Of a stretch of DNA of 64,000 nt, positions 1 to 12,910 are shown piece by piece. Below the pieces are notes generated by a model. The model ran no database searches. It worked only from the letters and a program-made list of their open reading frames with translations, and was not told where the DNA came from. The DNA is from Caprella mutica (Eukaryota > Arthropoda > Malacostraca > Amphipoda > Caprellidae): NCBI GenBank assembly GCA_947561585.1, contig CANNZV010000852.1, forward strand, positions 124,001 through 188,000, written 5' to 3'. Made by a program: the position numbers and the translations under genes. Within the stretch, counting starts at the first letter, position 1; every line of letters starts with the position of its first letter.

Positions 1-2640
1 CAGTAAATCTTGGTGTGATGATCCTCTTAATGTAAATTTAAGGATTAATTCAGAAGTGTAAAGTGTTCATAGAAAAATAATGTGAACATAAGAATTAGAT
101 TCGATATTGTTTTTTGGAGAATATGCGAGATATTTGAAAACAATATTGAATCAATTTCTATGCTTACAATAGTTTTACTGTGAACAGAATAAGAGATTCT
201 TTCAGTTTCTGCAGACTGGTAACAACCCAGACTCCAGTCTGAAAATTATAGAAGGATTTGTGAATTGATCCTGCACCAGACTGCATTTCATGGTAAATTC
301 CACTAACAAGTCAGTGAAATTTTTTCCCCTTAGAAAATAATATTTCAGCAAAGTCTTGTGTATTTTATGCTATTTATTAATATGTTACCAATTTCCATTA
401 TTTTTTTGTGTATAAATTGGGAAAATGTTGGTTGATCAGACAAATTAATGGAAATTGTTGATAGATTTTTATTTAGCTTTTTGAGAAGTCAGTGGGATTT
501 TGTGCACAAAATACACACTGGATCCTGCATCAAAGTCCTATTTAATTCCTATGTTATTTGCAGCACCCAAATCCAAATTTCTGTAAAAAAAAATCCTGGG
601 TCTGACCATCAGTGGAGACCCTAGTGAAAGTATTACACTTAAAAATATCCCCATGGCTCATGCTTCATGTCTGATGAATGTGCATCTCTTGGGACTATTT
701 TAGGAGTGATTTAATAGTTATTTAGTATTTACATGTTTTCAACTTATTTCACCCATGTGTCAAACATTATTGAGAAAATTCATCCAGGTTGCCACATTTA
801 AGACACTTAGAAGATGAAATTTGACTTCCCAGTGAAGATTTTACACTTGAAAATCCAAGTAAAATAGTAAGTCTCCAGTCTGTATTTGGTGCACAAAAAC
901 CCACAGACTTGTTCGAAAAGCTGAAATAATTACCAACATATTTGACAGATCCATCAACATTTTCCTCATTTAGCCACTTAAAATTAATGGTAACATAGGA
1001 ATAAATAGCTGAAAATCCACTGACTTTGGTAGAATAATATTATCAAAGGTGAAAAAATTCCTCTGAAAAGTCAGGGGAATTTACTATGAAATACAGTCTG
1101 GGCTATGGATTATAAACTCTCCATTTATCTCCAAAAATCCCTAAATTTCTCTCCAAAATGATATAATTATCATAGATTCTCTCCAAAATAAGATTGTAGC
1201 ATAGGAGAAAAATAAATATTTCTCACCATTTGCAATTGAAGGGATCAAAATAAAATAAAATCCACCATAAACTTTCCAGTAATTAGGCTGATCTACCAAC
1301 AGAGAAATAAATAGTTTAAAATCCACTGACTTTCACAGAATATTATTTTCAATGGAAAAAAATTCCATCGACATGTCGGTGGAATTTACCACGAAATACA
1401 GACTGGCATGTCTGATGCATGTATATCTCAACTCAAGATAAGTGATTTACTTGTTATTTAAAGATTTTTCAACTTATTTCACCTTTGACCATACTTTAAA
1501 ACATGGTATTTCACCCCTCAAAAGCAGCTGACTCGCCAATAACTTTCTCCATACTTTGTAGCATGGCTATAAACCAATGTAATGAAGTATGTCGCCATTT
1601 TGATGGCGAGTTTGTGACGGTTATTTTGAGCCCTTCAATTGCAAATGGTGAGAGATATCTAATTTTCTCCTATGCTATAATGTTATTTGGGAGAGAATTT
1701 AAGGTAATTTCACTAATTTGATCATCTTGAAGAAATTTGGTTATTTTTGGAGAGAACTGGAGAGTTTATAAGATAATACTATTTTACTTGGCACCCAGGT
1801 AATAAAGCATGTCCAACCTTGACATTTAAATGGCGAGTTTATGAGTTATTTTGAACCCCTTAATAGCAAATGGCGAGAAATATCTATTTTCTCCTATACT
1901 ATAATCCATGTTTCAGAGGCTGGAAAATTGTAAGCTAAATTTTGAGCCAAAACCAATGTGGCTCATTTTTTGGAAATTTCAAGCCAAATTAACATAGAAA
2001 TTAATTCCAAATTTTGAGCCAATTAGACATATCTCAGTTCTGACCGAGCAATTAGACATATCTGAGTTTTGACCTTTTGAAATTTAAGCCAATTAATTGG
2101 CTTTAACTGACATACTCTGTAACATGTGCTACAATGTTATTTTGGAGAGAAATCATGATAATTAGATTATTTGGAGAGAAATTTGGCAATTTTTGGAGGT
2201 AGCTGGATAGACAAATCACCAGTTTGTATTTGGTACACTGAACTCCTCTGACTTTTTCAAAAATCTGAGAAATAGCTGTCAACATTTTTCATCAATTTGT
2301 CTAGTCCTCCAACATTTTTCCAGTTTCCCCTCCAAAAATTAATGGTAATATAGGAATTAATAGCTAAATATCCTCCAACATTGCAGGAATTTTTTTCCCG
2401 ATATATCATTGGAATTTAACACCAAATACAATCTGGAATTCAATAATAAGTAGAATGAATACAATAACAAATTTATGTATCATAGTTACAGCAAACTATA
2501 CCAACTTATTTATGTGATTGCTTCAAACATTTGATGAATGATATTTATTTTTATTATAAAGCTTAATTATTTAATAAAGGATAATTCATTGTATTATAAG
2601 GTTTAATAAATTGTACTTATTGAATTTTACTTGAATTGAA
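1..2640. repeat. Mosaic of nested short inverted-repeat elements (MITEs)
   Basis: No gene seen. The stretch is built from fragments of at least four short non-autonomous repeat families that recur at 25-35 kb. Recognisable units are a CCAGTCTGTATTTGGTGCAC element at 875-1101, a diverged copy at 2219-2436, GGCGAG/AACTCGCCAT-type units around 1110-1260, 1600-1760 and 1795-1915, and a copy of the GAGGCTGGAAAATTGTAAGC family at about 1905-2125. Short open frames here are inside repeats and have no gene-like features. Confidence 0.7.
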
Positions 2641-2683
2641 TGGTATAAACATAGAAATGCTTGTTGCTGTTTAATTGAAGGTA

Positions 2684-3605
2684 GGGTCACGCAGGTAAAT
2701 TGCGACCCTCTGATTTTTAATTGCGATCTTCTAAGATAGTCCATGCTTTAAAGTATGGACAAACTCACCAGTATATTGGTGACGTTTGTGGGGTTAAATA
2801 AATTGGAAAACCTGTAGATAACAAGTAAATCTCTCCTAAAATAGTGTTAAGAGAAACACATGCATCAGGCATAGAGCATAAGGATGTTTTCAAGTGTAAA
2901 AGCTTCTCTAGGAAGCTAAATTTCTCTTTTAAAGTATCTAAAATGTGACGACCTGGATCCATTTTCTCACTAAACTGGCAACTTTCCTGCCACACTCCTA
3001 GTTTCAGAGAATGTTCATTGAGTCGACAATATATCTTTTTTTTCAAAATAAGTCTACTAAAATTAGTAATGCAGTCGCCAGTAGTCATAATTTAATTTCA
3101 ATTTTGAAAGTCGACAGTCGTCAATATACCTATATCATTATAACTACCTAAATTAATTGAGAGCGTATCAGCCAATCAGAGAGAGGCATGCAACTGATAC
3201 CAGCCAATCACAGAGAGCCTGAGAGAGGCATACTTTTTCATAGTATTCATTTTTTTTTTCGATAATTAGTCAGAGAGCATCAAATTAAAATGACAAGTAG
3301 TGACCACATCATTCATAACAAAAGAACACCGAAAACAGAAAACTGATACACAATTTGAATTATAGCTACATCATGGAGCGCGTAATATAAAAACAAAATG
3401 GCGGCTTTGTTAACATTACAACAGAGAAACAGTGCGTGACCGCTGTTTATGATTATGAGTCACCAATTTTAATTTTAAATCTAATTTAAGTGCTCATTAG
3501 TCGTCTATATATGTGAAAAATGCTTATTTTCACAAATTTTAAGTCAACAATTAATCGGCAACTTGGTACATACTCTTGAGCTAGGGCCACACTTTAAAAC
3601 ATGGA
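2684..3605. repeat. Composite repeat with CCATG-type ends
   Basis: Starts with a GGGTCACGCAGGTAAATTGCG end, shared with 25.0 kb and 29.8 kb, followed by a CCATGCTTTAAAGTATGG end at about 2741. The matching inverted end, CCACACTTTAAAACATGG, lies at 3587-3604. The middle matches the element at 28.9-29.7 kb (the CATGCATCAGGCATA and GACCTGGATCCATTTTC segments). The 107-codon minus-strand frame inside is repeat sequence and not a credible gene. Confidence 0.55.
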
Positions 3606-3669
3606 AGATAGTCTAAAGCATTCGTAACCGAAATTACATTAAAATGTTGCATATCTATCAAAATAAGCA

Positions 3670-3905
3670 CCAGTCTGTATTTGGTGCACGAAATCCCACT
3701 GACTTTTTAAAAAAGCTGAAAAAATCTACCATAAATTTCCAGTAATTTGGCTGATCAACCAACATTTTCCTAATTTATCCACTGAAAATTTATGGTAACA
3801 TAGGAATAAATAGCTAAAAATCAACCAACTTTGCCAGAATATTATTTTCAAAGGGAAAAAATTCCACCGACATGCCGGTGGAATTTACCACGAAATACAG
3901 ACTGG
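3670..3905. mobile_element. CCAGTCTGTATTT MITE (hAT-like), 236 bp
   Basis: Terminal inverted repeats CCAGTCTGTATTT / AAATACAGACTGG bound a 236-bp unit with no coding capacity. Same family as copies at 875, 2219, 26054, 30335, 30690 (reverse) and 33280. Superfamily assignment rests on the 8-bp target duplication of the 26054 copy. Confidence 0.8.
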
Positions 3906-3919
3906 CGTATAACATGAGG

Positions 3920-4063
3920 CCAGTCTGCTGAATATGGGACATTTTTAACATTTTCTGTGTGAACAATCCTTAATTTCCTCCTCTATTTAAATGTATTTTA
4001 CTGAGAACAGAAGTCAAAATAGAGGATTTTTTAGAGAACACTTTACCAGTTCCTGCAGTCTGG
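3920..4063. mobile_element. CCAGTCTGC MITE, 144 bp, perfect 8-bp target duplication
   Basis: CCAGTCTGCTG at the left and CTGCAGTCTGG at the right bound a 144-bp unit flanked by perfect 8-bp direct repeats ACATGAGG (3912-3919 and 4064-4071). An 8-bp duplication is the hallmark of hAT transposases. Relatives lie near 31013, 34100 and, reversed, 34560. Confidence 0.85.
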
Positions 4064-4174
4064 ACATGAGGCGTCGTTTTTTGTGACAGCCTTCATTAAA
4101 AACGCACAAAATCCTTATTATCCATTGGAACGAGTCGTTTTTTGCAACTGGGACCAAAACTGAGCATCTGAGCC

Positions 4175-5147
4175 CCAGTCTGCAGAATATGGAACATTTT
4201 TCCAAGACTGTCTGCGGGAGTTTTAGAATGAAATTTTAGAAATTGGAGATCTCTGCGGGAGATTTTGAATTAATTCCTATGTTACCATTAATTTAGCTGC
4301 GGGAGATTTTGAATTGATTCCTATGTTACCATTAATTTAGTTGCAGGAGATTCTGAATCTGCTGCTGAGAGTCAGAGAGTAGCTCTCTCTCAAATTAAAG
4401 TCTCTACTCTCTGCGGGAGAAGAGACGCATTCTGCAGACTGGTCTGAGGCTCTGAGCCTAATTCTAGAAATTTGAATCTCTGAGAGTCTGAGAGAGATCT
4501 TTAATTACCCGTGTTTCAGAGGCTGGAAAATTGTAAGCCAATTATTGAGCCCAAATTTCACAAGAATTCTGAACCAAGCCCAGTCTGCAGAATATGGAAC
4601 ATTTTTCCAAGACTCTCTGCGGGAGTTTTTGATTGAATTTTAGAAATTGGAGATCTCTGCGGGAGATCTTGAATTAATTCCTATGTTACCATTAATTTAG
4701 CTGCGGGAGATTTTGAATTGATTCCTATGTTACCATTAATTTAGTTGCAGGAGATTCTGAATCTGCTGCTGAGAGTCAGAGAGTAGCTCTCTCTCAAATT
4801 AAAGTCTCTACTCTCTGCGGGAGAAGAGACACATTCTGCAGACTGGTCTGAGGCTCTGAGCCTAATTCTAGAAATTTGAATCTCTGAGAGAGATCTTTAA
4901 TTACCCGTGTTTCAGAGGCTGGAAAATTGTAAGCCAATTATTGAGCCCAAATTTCACAAGAATTCTGAACCAAGGCCAGTCTGCAGAATATGGAACATTT
5001 TTCCAAGACTCTCTGCGGGAGTTTTTGATTGAATTTTAGAAATTGGAGATCTCTGCGGGAGATTCTGAATCTGCTGCTGAGAGTCAGAGAGTAGCTCTCT
5101 CTCAAATTAAAGTCTCTGCGGGAGAAGAGACACATTCTGCGGACTGG
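4175..5147. mobile_element. Three copies of the CTGCGGGAGA MITE inside another repeat
   Basis: Units at 4175-4442, 4580-4846 and 4976-5147 share ends CCAGTCTGCAGAATATGG / CATTCTGCAGACTGG and a repeated CTGCGGGAGA motif; the third is internally shortened. Flanks show near-perfect 8-bp duplications (TCTGAGCC/TCTGAGGC; AACCAAGG/AACCAAGC). All sit inside duplicated copies of the GAGGCTGGAAAATTG repeat, whose right end resumes at about 5150-5330. Open frames here arise from the repeats. Confidence 0.8.
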
Positions 5148-5339
5148 AACCAAGCCAATTTGGCTCATTTTTTGAAGACTTCAAGCCAAAATTAACATGG
5201 GAACATAGGAATTAATTCAATATTTGAGGCCAATTAGACATACCTATCTGAGTTTTGACCTTTTAAAATCTAAGCCAACAGCCAACTAATTGGCTTTAAC
5301 AGACATATACTCTGTAAGACTGTAACATGGTTAATTACT

Positions 5340-5890
5340 TTCTATGTTACCGCTAATTTAGCATACAACTAGGAAGTCTACTCTAGGGTAGGCTACCTAG
5401 TTGGATTTTATTATTATTAGTCATCATGCTGCATGCAGCAAATAGCAATAGATTAAAGATAGGTACAGCATTAGCTATAGACTAACATCATCATGCAACT
5501 AAATAATAATAATCCTAAGCTTAGTAAGCTACAAATAATTATAATACTAGTTAGCCTACACAAATGTAACACAATCAAATTACTGAATCGACATCAAGCT
5601 TCATACTTAAGTATATTAGAATACAAATTAGATGAATATTACCTAGTTGAGGTTGAATATGGCTAGGTACCAACCTAATCTGCTAAATAAGCAAGGAATG
5701 GAATATCGATTCATCCAAACATAGGTTTAGTTAGATACTAGATAAAAAGGTACCTTACCTACTAACTAGGTAGTGATATAAAACTACAAAAGTACTCACC
5801 TAGTTATAATTCCTTATTGATTTGTATAACCATACTAAGCATCAATAATTCACGATCTACCTATTTATATTTCTCACTTAAATATACACA
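5340..5890. other. AT-rich spacer, nothing recognised
   Basis: Low-complexity AT-rich sequence with recurrent CTAGGTA/ACCTAG words and no coding signal, RNA gene or clear repeat boundary. Confidence 0.5.
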
Positions 5891-5894
5891 TAAC

Positions 5895-6890
5895 TTTTCA
5901 CAGAACTACACACTTGTTGGCTTCACTGTCGCCATTTTGTTGTGATGACGCCACTCGCCTATTAGATGCGCGGTGTGATACTATTTGATGCGCGGAATAA
6001 TACTCTTTGTAGCATCAATGTATCTAAATGAACATTAGCGACACCTGGTGGACAGAATATGCTTAGCTCTAAATTTATGGTAACAGGATATATCGTTTGA
6101 AATGAAAATAACATATAGTTATATGGTTCTAAAGAACACTAAAAAGCATCAATATCCCAAACAGGAGGATAATAATTATAACAGAATAGATTAAAGATCA
6201 CTTTAAATATTACATTAGTAAATTCGATTCTCTTATTATTATTAAATATTAATATTCTCGTATTAAATAATGATGGCTAGTTACATGAGAAGGCATTTTT
6301 AATTTTTGCAACATCAAGTAATAAAGGTAAACTCATGTGTATGTTTGTGCTTAATGAACAGAGTAGGTTACCGAGATACCTCTATGGTGCGAAATGCACA
6401 TAATTAACCTACCGATGGATTTATTAGAGTTAAATTTGTATAAAATACATAAAAATAGTAAAAGAAATCTCCATAACAAAACATTATATCGGATAGAAAA
6501 GAGAACTAGTTTACCTAGAAAATGGCGGTCATGCACCGCCAAAAGCGGGCGTGATACCCGCCCAAAAGCCCGCTATCACAGCGTATTCTACTAAAGGATA
6601 TAACACTTTGTTAATTTAAAAACAGATGATGAATTTTGAGATGTATTGCAATGAAAAATTTAAAACTTCATATCTCTATATGAATCTGCTTTATATGGTC
6701 TTTGTTTAAAATTTGATCTTGTAAGTTTACCCACCAGATGTCTCTGGAGAAAAGTTGTTGGTGTGATGATATCTCATGTATTTTTATCAGATAATTTCTC
6801 TGATTTTTATCAGATTAGACACTAGAGTGCGCTGGCACCCAGAGTTTGGTGTGTATTTTGATGGTAACGCTTGCTTTGATATTCCTTTTA
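5895..6890. repeat. ~1 kb direct repeat, copy 1, with GC hairpins
   Basis: Matches 27195-28560 in the same orientation. Shared blocks include TTGTTGTGATGACGCCACTC-type sequence, GGATAGAAAAGAGAACTAG, and near the end AGAGTGCGCTGGC..CCAGAGTTTGG. At 6521-6575 lie three stem-capable GC blocks in AT-rich surroundings: GGCGG..CCGCC, GCGGG..CCCGC and GCGGGC..GCCCGC. No open frame is shared by the copies, so this is either an old segmental duplication, possibly of a promoter region, or an unrecognised transposon. Confidence 0.6.
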
Positions 6891-8284
6891 TGTTAAAATA
6901 TACCTTATGTCCCACAAAAAGTACACTATTTTATGATTAAATAATGCTTGATATAAATATATTTTTGTTTGTAGCCTAGTCCGTATCCTTAACAATAGGC
7001 TGTTTTTGATTTATTCATTATTATGCTTTCAAATCCTAGTGATTTTTTTCACTAGAATCTCCAAGCATATAAATAATAAATAAATATTGTAATATAAAAC
7101 ATTGTTGTTTAAAGATAAGGACTACTACATAAATATTTTATTTTGAGGTGAAACTAAACCAAAATATTTTCTGTAGCTAATGGACTAGTCTACTTTAATT
7201 AAAAATAGTAATCAATATCTTTATCATAAATTGTTTTGTCTTCATGTTTTATTAAAAGCGGAGACAAAGTAATTAATTAGGTATCACACAAAATATAAGA
7301 TTTTCACAATAGATGGATTAATTTAAAAACTTAGTTATTTAAAAAACCCTTCACAATCGTTTCTTTGAAATGCTGTTAAAGGGATTTTACAAAGTTAAAT
7401 CACTGAACTAATTATCAGCTCGTATAACGCCCACGAGATCCGTATAGCGACCTCTTTCTCATATATACTTTAACAAATCAGTTTTCTAATTATCTATTAT
7501 TTTAAAATCTTACAAATTTGTCATCTTGTACCCAGACCAATTTTATAATATCCACAAGCATTAGCTACAATATATGCATCTACTGCATGACTATACTGTC
7601 CGTTGTACGATCTTTACCTGTACATGCAAACTTATATCCATAACATATTTAAGAATCGTTGATTATACTGAACACAATAGAAAAAATAATTAATCCATTA
7701 CCTGATTCTTATATATTTTTTTGTTTGGTCAACAATGAATCCAAAATGGAACAAAACATAGGTATATCATTTGTTACTGCATCTTCTTTGTCAGCACGGA
7801 ATTTCTACCTCAGATTAACTTCAGATAATATTCAGATAAATAGTTAGGTATAACCATAGTAAATAAATATAAAGTATACTAAGTACAATATTGAAACATC
7901 TGAAAATACTACTTGGACGTGACGTACATCGATTTAAACGAGTGACGTCACACAAGTTATTTCGAAATAAAAATTGTCCTATTATTGAGTTAAATGTGCA
8001 TTTTCATGGAAATTAACTTATTAAATACTGTTTTTATCACGTTTCACACTCTATTCACATACAATTTTCAGCTTAATAGCCTTCAAAATCTCTAGTAGAG
8101 TAGAGATGACTGAAGGATTTAAGACACATTTTCATTTATCTGATTAAATAAGAATTTTTATTGAAAATTTCATTCGTCGAATTGTGCTTAAAATAATATT
8201 TTACTATATGCAATCAGGTTTATATGTTAGATAATGCTTAGATTGAGTGCTTTACATAAATACAATAGGTTAGTAGGTACCACC
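6891..8284. other. Gene-free AT-rich interval
   Basis: No credible coding sequence. The only notable word is a TGACGTCA palindrome (CRE-type) at 7943-7950, near an AGGTATAACCAT sequence at about 7847 that resembles the end of the element at 10849. Confidence 0.5.
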
Positions 8285-8292
8285 TTAGATTC

Positions 8293-8298
8293 TTTATT
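8293..8298 (-). terminator. AATAAA polyadenylation signal of the LINE
   Basis: TTTATT on the plus strand reads AATAAA on the element strand and is placed where a LINE 3' end is expected. Confidence 0.5.
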
Positions 8299-8998
8299 GA
8301 AAAAAAAAAAGATTACATACATGAGAAATACGGATTACATATAGGCATTTATACAATTATATTTACAAATTTTTGCTATAAAATTAAGTAAGCTAAACAA
8401 TAATCCAAGCCTATACGAAGTTTCAAATAGATTTTTTTTAGGCAGAAAAATAAATCAAATAAATGTACAAGTACAGTGCAGACAAGAGGTAAATGTGAGG
8501 CACGTTTGTTTATTCTTTTTTAGAAAAAATAGAGAATAACTAATTACTTTAGTAGGGATTTTAACGTCTGCTTCGGAGCAAGATCCATATTGCTGACGCT
8601 AAAAAGAAATTAAAATACAAGGGACTGAAAGAAGCAGTCAAAAGAAAAATGGCTCTAAGAACAAAGTCACCTACCACCGTGGTGACAATGCTCATGGATA
8701 AAGTAAAGACGCCCCGCGAGTGCAGTCACTTTCCAAGTAATGTGACGAAAAGGGACACAAACACCGGTAGCCGCACTCATGGGTGAAAGAGGAAAATGAA
8801 GAGGTGATAGTGAATGAACCCTACGAAACTACCTAATATTAAATATATGATCTCACAGTTAAAGAGCATAACCCTAGCTATATTCTCTAAAACTGAGGCA
8901 GCGTAAAACAAATGATAAACACTTTACAAATTGGAAAAAAATATAGACAATACACAATTTAAATCTAAATGCAAACATAACTATGTCTTGTTCCACGT

Positions 8999-10580
8999 TC
9001 AACTAGAGAAACTCTGTATTAAAAAAGATTTATATTTCCTCTTAAAACTAGAAATAGTTTGACAACTCCTAATATCTTCAGGAATTTCATTCCAGCATTT
9101 TGATCCAATGAATCCAATCGACCTTTGGCACTGTGACAGTCTCTGAAAGGTCACAAGAGAGTTCCCACGAGTTCTGATGCTATATGGATGTTCTGGAAAA
9201 ACTAAACTACCATTAACATATTTTTATACATATGAGTACCTAAAGCATACTTATAAACACCACGGACAGTTAAAATATTCGTTTTTAGAAATAGTGGTAG
9301 TAGCTGCATGATAATCTGAGAAAGTTATAGTTCTAATAATTTTCTTTTGAATAACAACAAGCTGGTTTAAAAGTACATTAGCAGCATCTCCCAAAATAAG
9401 GACTCCATACGGATAAACAATAGCATAATACAAATTTATCAAAACATGTTGTGGTACAAATTCAGATATTTTATAGATGATACCCGCATTTTTCGATAAC
9501 TTATTGCAAATATATTTTATATGCTCACCAAAATTCAATTTATTATCCAATCTTACACCTAAGAAAGTCACAACACTTTCAAAATCTATTTGAGTACCAT
9601 CAACATTCACAATCAGAGGTGACCTTACAGCCTTAATTTCATTTGTGAATAATAGTACAGAAGTTTTATTTAGGTTGAATGAAAGTTTATTAGCACAAGT
9701 CCATTCATAAAGATCTGAAAGTACCCTATTTGTACGGTTAATAGCTACACAATAATCAACATCACTGCATGCTAAAGTGGTGTCGTCTGCAAATAATATG
9801 AAAGAAGAGTCGCGTGAAATAGAAGGTATATCATTAATATATATCAGAAAAAGAAGAGGACCAAGAACGCTACCTTGTGGTACTCCACACGACACCGCCC
9901 CCACACTAGATACCGTGTTGCCAATCCGCACCAACTGAGATCTATCACTTATATAACTACAAAACCATGACTGGGCAACACCACGAACACCATATTTATA
10001 AAATTTATGCAACAAATCATCGTGACTAATTGTGTCGAAAGCCTTCCTAAAGTCGACAGACACACTGAATACATGTTTCTTTTTATTTAGATTACAGTAA
10101 ACTTGTTCAACAAAATTCAAAATAGCATCTGAAGTGCCTAAGGATCTACGGAAACCAAATTGACAATTATTAAGCAAATCATATCTATTCAGGAAGCTGG
10201 AAAATCTGCAGGACATACATTTTTCAAAGAATTTACTCAATAACGGCAGTATAGAAATAGGTCTTTAATTGCTAATCTCATATACCGAACTAGATTTAAA
10301 TATAGGAACCATAGTTGCTAGTTTTGAACAATCCGGGAAAACACCTTGAAAAATAGAACTATTTATTAATGAAGATAAAGGGTGAGCTACACATGTGACT
10401 GTAAGTTTGAAAAGTTTGGTAGATATGCTATGTAGACCATAAGAGAAATTTTTAAGTGTCATAACAATTTTAATAATCTCAACGCAGGTTACAGGTGATA
10501 TGAAAAACGAATTAGAGAGATTAGTAGTTACATAATTACCAGGTTCACAAACTGAATTTGATACTTCAGACGCAAGTTTT
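8999..10580 (-). pseudogene. Reverse transcriptase of the LINE, broken
   Basis: The longest frame (10240 to 9251) shows the reverse-transcriptase core in order: FGFRR, VDFRKAFDTISHD, GVPQGSVLGPLLFLIYIND and the catalytic FADDT. The same frame continues upstream to about 10580 with ISTKLFKL and GVFPDCSKLATMVPIFKS, but is cut by a TAA at 10267-10265 within what is normally NYRPIS. Downstream the frame shifts near 9295 (ILTVRGVYK appears in another frame) and again near 9200, after which the usual C-terminal WNEIP segment runs to a TGA at 9001-8999. At least one nonsense change and two shifts mean it cannot make active protein. Reverse transcription of its own RNA at a nicked target is the known role of the family. 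Confidence 0.9.
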
Positions 10581-10848
10581 ACATTTTAAAAGTTTGTAAA
10601 TAAGCCAACTTATAAATGCCAGCCTGTATTAAATATATAAAAGTTATCTAGGTACTTGAAGCTAACGAAACATATTGTTTATTGTTATATTCTATCTATA
10701 TTTACTTGTCGAACCTATATAATTCTCATTTTGACATTACTTCATCTGATTATGTGTGACGCCGTATGTTTACATAGGTTAAGAAGACCGGAATCAAGTT
10801 CACCGTTAATGAGTTTGCAACTTACTTTTCTATCTATTTACTATGGGT

Positions 10849-11553
10849 AGGTATAACCATGAATTAAATAGTTAGAAGGATACTTGAAAATGGTGCGAAA
10901 ATGTGACGTCACGCGCGCCACTCATGACGTCACTTGGTATACAGATACTCGCATCGGAAATATCTGGATAATAGATCTTCATGAAATAACTTTTGATTAC
11001 GTGGTCAAATATATAATTAAATACATCGTAAATGTTAATATATAATTAATTTATTATATATATACTAAATACTGAAATCATTTATTGAATTTAGCTCAGA
11101 TGATATTCAATAATAATTGGATTTGTGTCGACTACGATCGATTGTGTATTCTCCAAAAATGATTGAAATTGAAGAACTATAGAGAATAAATTCTAATATA
11201 AAAATGTAAGTATATGTGAACTATTTATAACAATAAAATTGATATGGTGAAATATATATTTAATATTTGTAGGCAGATTTCTTCAATTAAGGAATGAATG
11301 AAAATTATAGATCACTAACTTTATACAAATTAACAAAATGAATAAAAAAGAAAACTGTATAGAATATAGTAGCTAATAGCTGTATTCTGTAAAGCTAGTA
11401 TTAAGCTACAGAAAAGATAGTATTGAGCTACAGACTCGAAGTAAACAATAGAAGAACCTTGAAATCGTATTCCAAGTGACGTCACCTTCTTTTTCTTTGT
11501 CGGTATTTCTATCTAGTGCGAGTATCCTTCTAACTATTTAATTCATGGGTATA
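10849..11553. mobile_element. Inverted-repeat element of about 700 bp with TGACGTCA sites
   Basis: Ends are long inverted repeats: GAATTAAATAGTTAGAAGG near 10861 and its complement, CCTTCTAACTATTTAATTC, near 11527. AGGTATAACC-like sequence forms the outermost bases. CRE-type TGACGTCA palindromes sit just inside both ends (10904-10911, 10925-10932, 11477-11484). No open frame is present, so it is non-autonomous. No target duplication was identified with confidence. Confidence 0.65.
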
Positions 11554-12620
11554 ACCTCATTTTTTTTCTATACAGTTTTTCTTATTGAAAAAAGTGTAAG
11601 AAAAGGGTAAAAAAAATCAAATTACTGAAAAACGATACATTAAGTGTTAATTGTAATACATCTGAACATAATCAATATATGACTATAGGTGGACGATTAA
11701 AATATTTGTTAAACTATATAAATTAAAAAGGTCGTCATAGGAGTTACGTATGACTCCTAAAACGGTTCATTTTTGTCCTTTGTAAGGGGTGACCATTTTA
11801 AGAGCGTCCGTTGTACGAGCTTTACTGTATTAGTATAAAGGTACAAATCTCTGCAGGTTTGATTATTAATTGTTTTGTCTATTATTTTTTACAAGCTAAT
11901 TCCTGAAACGTTATCCAACAAGAACTTTTTCTTCCCATACTCTGCAGCAGAATCTTTGATATTTGGCGTGAAAAAAAAATGAATAACTAGCTGTTCCATA
12001 AACCAAACATGTCCAAAATATAGATAATGAATTATATGGGATTATACTTATATAAAATGATACACTAATATGAATATATGCCATCACAAAAAATAATTTT
12101 CACATTAAAATACACGTATAAGAAAATTATTTAATAATTGCATCATAAATATAGGCTAATGGAATAGTGAGATGAAATAAGAATGATTGAAACGTCATGC
12201 ACCTTCCAGGTTAACGTGCCAACAATTGTTAGTTATTTACAATTACTGTATTGGGACATCTTCTACTGTACTTTACTGGTCATTAACCCTTTCGCTCCAA
12301 TTATTGCACAATGAAAACTTGATTTATTTTTCACATATCATACGTCTTATAACATTCAAGAAGTTTATATTATTTGGTTATTATATATGCTGCATAAAAT
12401 TTATTATTCAAATTCATTTAATACCTAATTGAATAAAGATGTGGTCAATAAGCAGATTTACAGTACACCTCATTTTTCTTTCTCCAAATCATTTCTTAAA
12501 AAAAAATTAACTTCATTGTTTGAAAAAATTATGGAACAAATATTACCCATTAGAAGAGAAAAGTTATTAGTCCCTCCAAGCAAATTATATATTAAATATT
12601 CCTGTAAAGGTATGAAATTT
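11554..12620. other. Gene-free interval
   Basis: AT-rich with poly-A/T tracts; short open frames only, none with recognisable protein features. Confidence 0.5.
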
Positions 12621-12624
12621 GAGA

Positions 12625-12910
12625 AACTTACTATAGAATCGTTTATGTACATCAAGAAATAATTCAAACAACGGTCAAAAATGCGTTGCTCGTTTATAAA
12701 ATTCAAATTGAAAATCAAAACAAAGATCGAGTGTACAGTCTGTTTTTCAGTGTCGGATTAGTGTTTCGTACAATTGTTGCACACCGAGTATTATAAACTT
12801 CAAACGTGTATGAAAAAATATATACTGAACACAACTGTTTGCAGATATATGATTCTAGATCTTTGATATGTCGTGAACTCATTTTTTCCCGAAGCCTGGA
12901 GAGGACTTTT
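12625..12910. repeat. ~290-bp repeat, copy 1 (empty-site copy)
   Basis: Diverged direct repeat of 13665-13937. Shared words include CTTACTATAGAA, GTTTATAAAAT, CAATTGTTGC, ATATACTGAAC and CTCATTTTTTCCC. Its end GAAGCCTGGAGAGGAC is uninterrupted, whereas the second copy is split at this point by the element at 13938-16187. Confidence 0.6.

Larger units (their letters stand above)
8286..10590 (-). mobile_element. 5'-truncated jockey-clade-like non-LTR retrotransposon
   Basis: On the minus strand the element runs from the remnant of a reverse-transcriptase frame (about 10580) through a C-terminal region ending at 8999, then a 3' untranslated tail with AATAAA at 8298-8293. The endonuclease and first reading frame are missing, so this is a typical 5'-truncated insertion. 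The 3' tail (about 8590-8830) is matched on the plus strand at 57820-58050 and in part at 53590-53690, showing that the family has left other truncated copies here. The exact 5' limit is uncertain. Confidence 0.8.

Noticed and set aside
2765..3088. 107-codon minus-strand frame
   Set aside because: Lies in a CCATG-type repeat whose other copy at 28.9-29.7 kb does not keep the frame.
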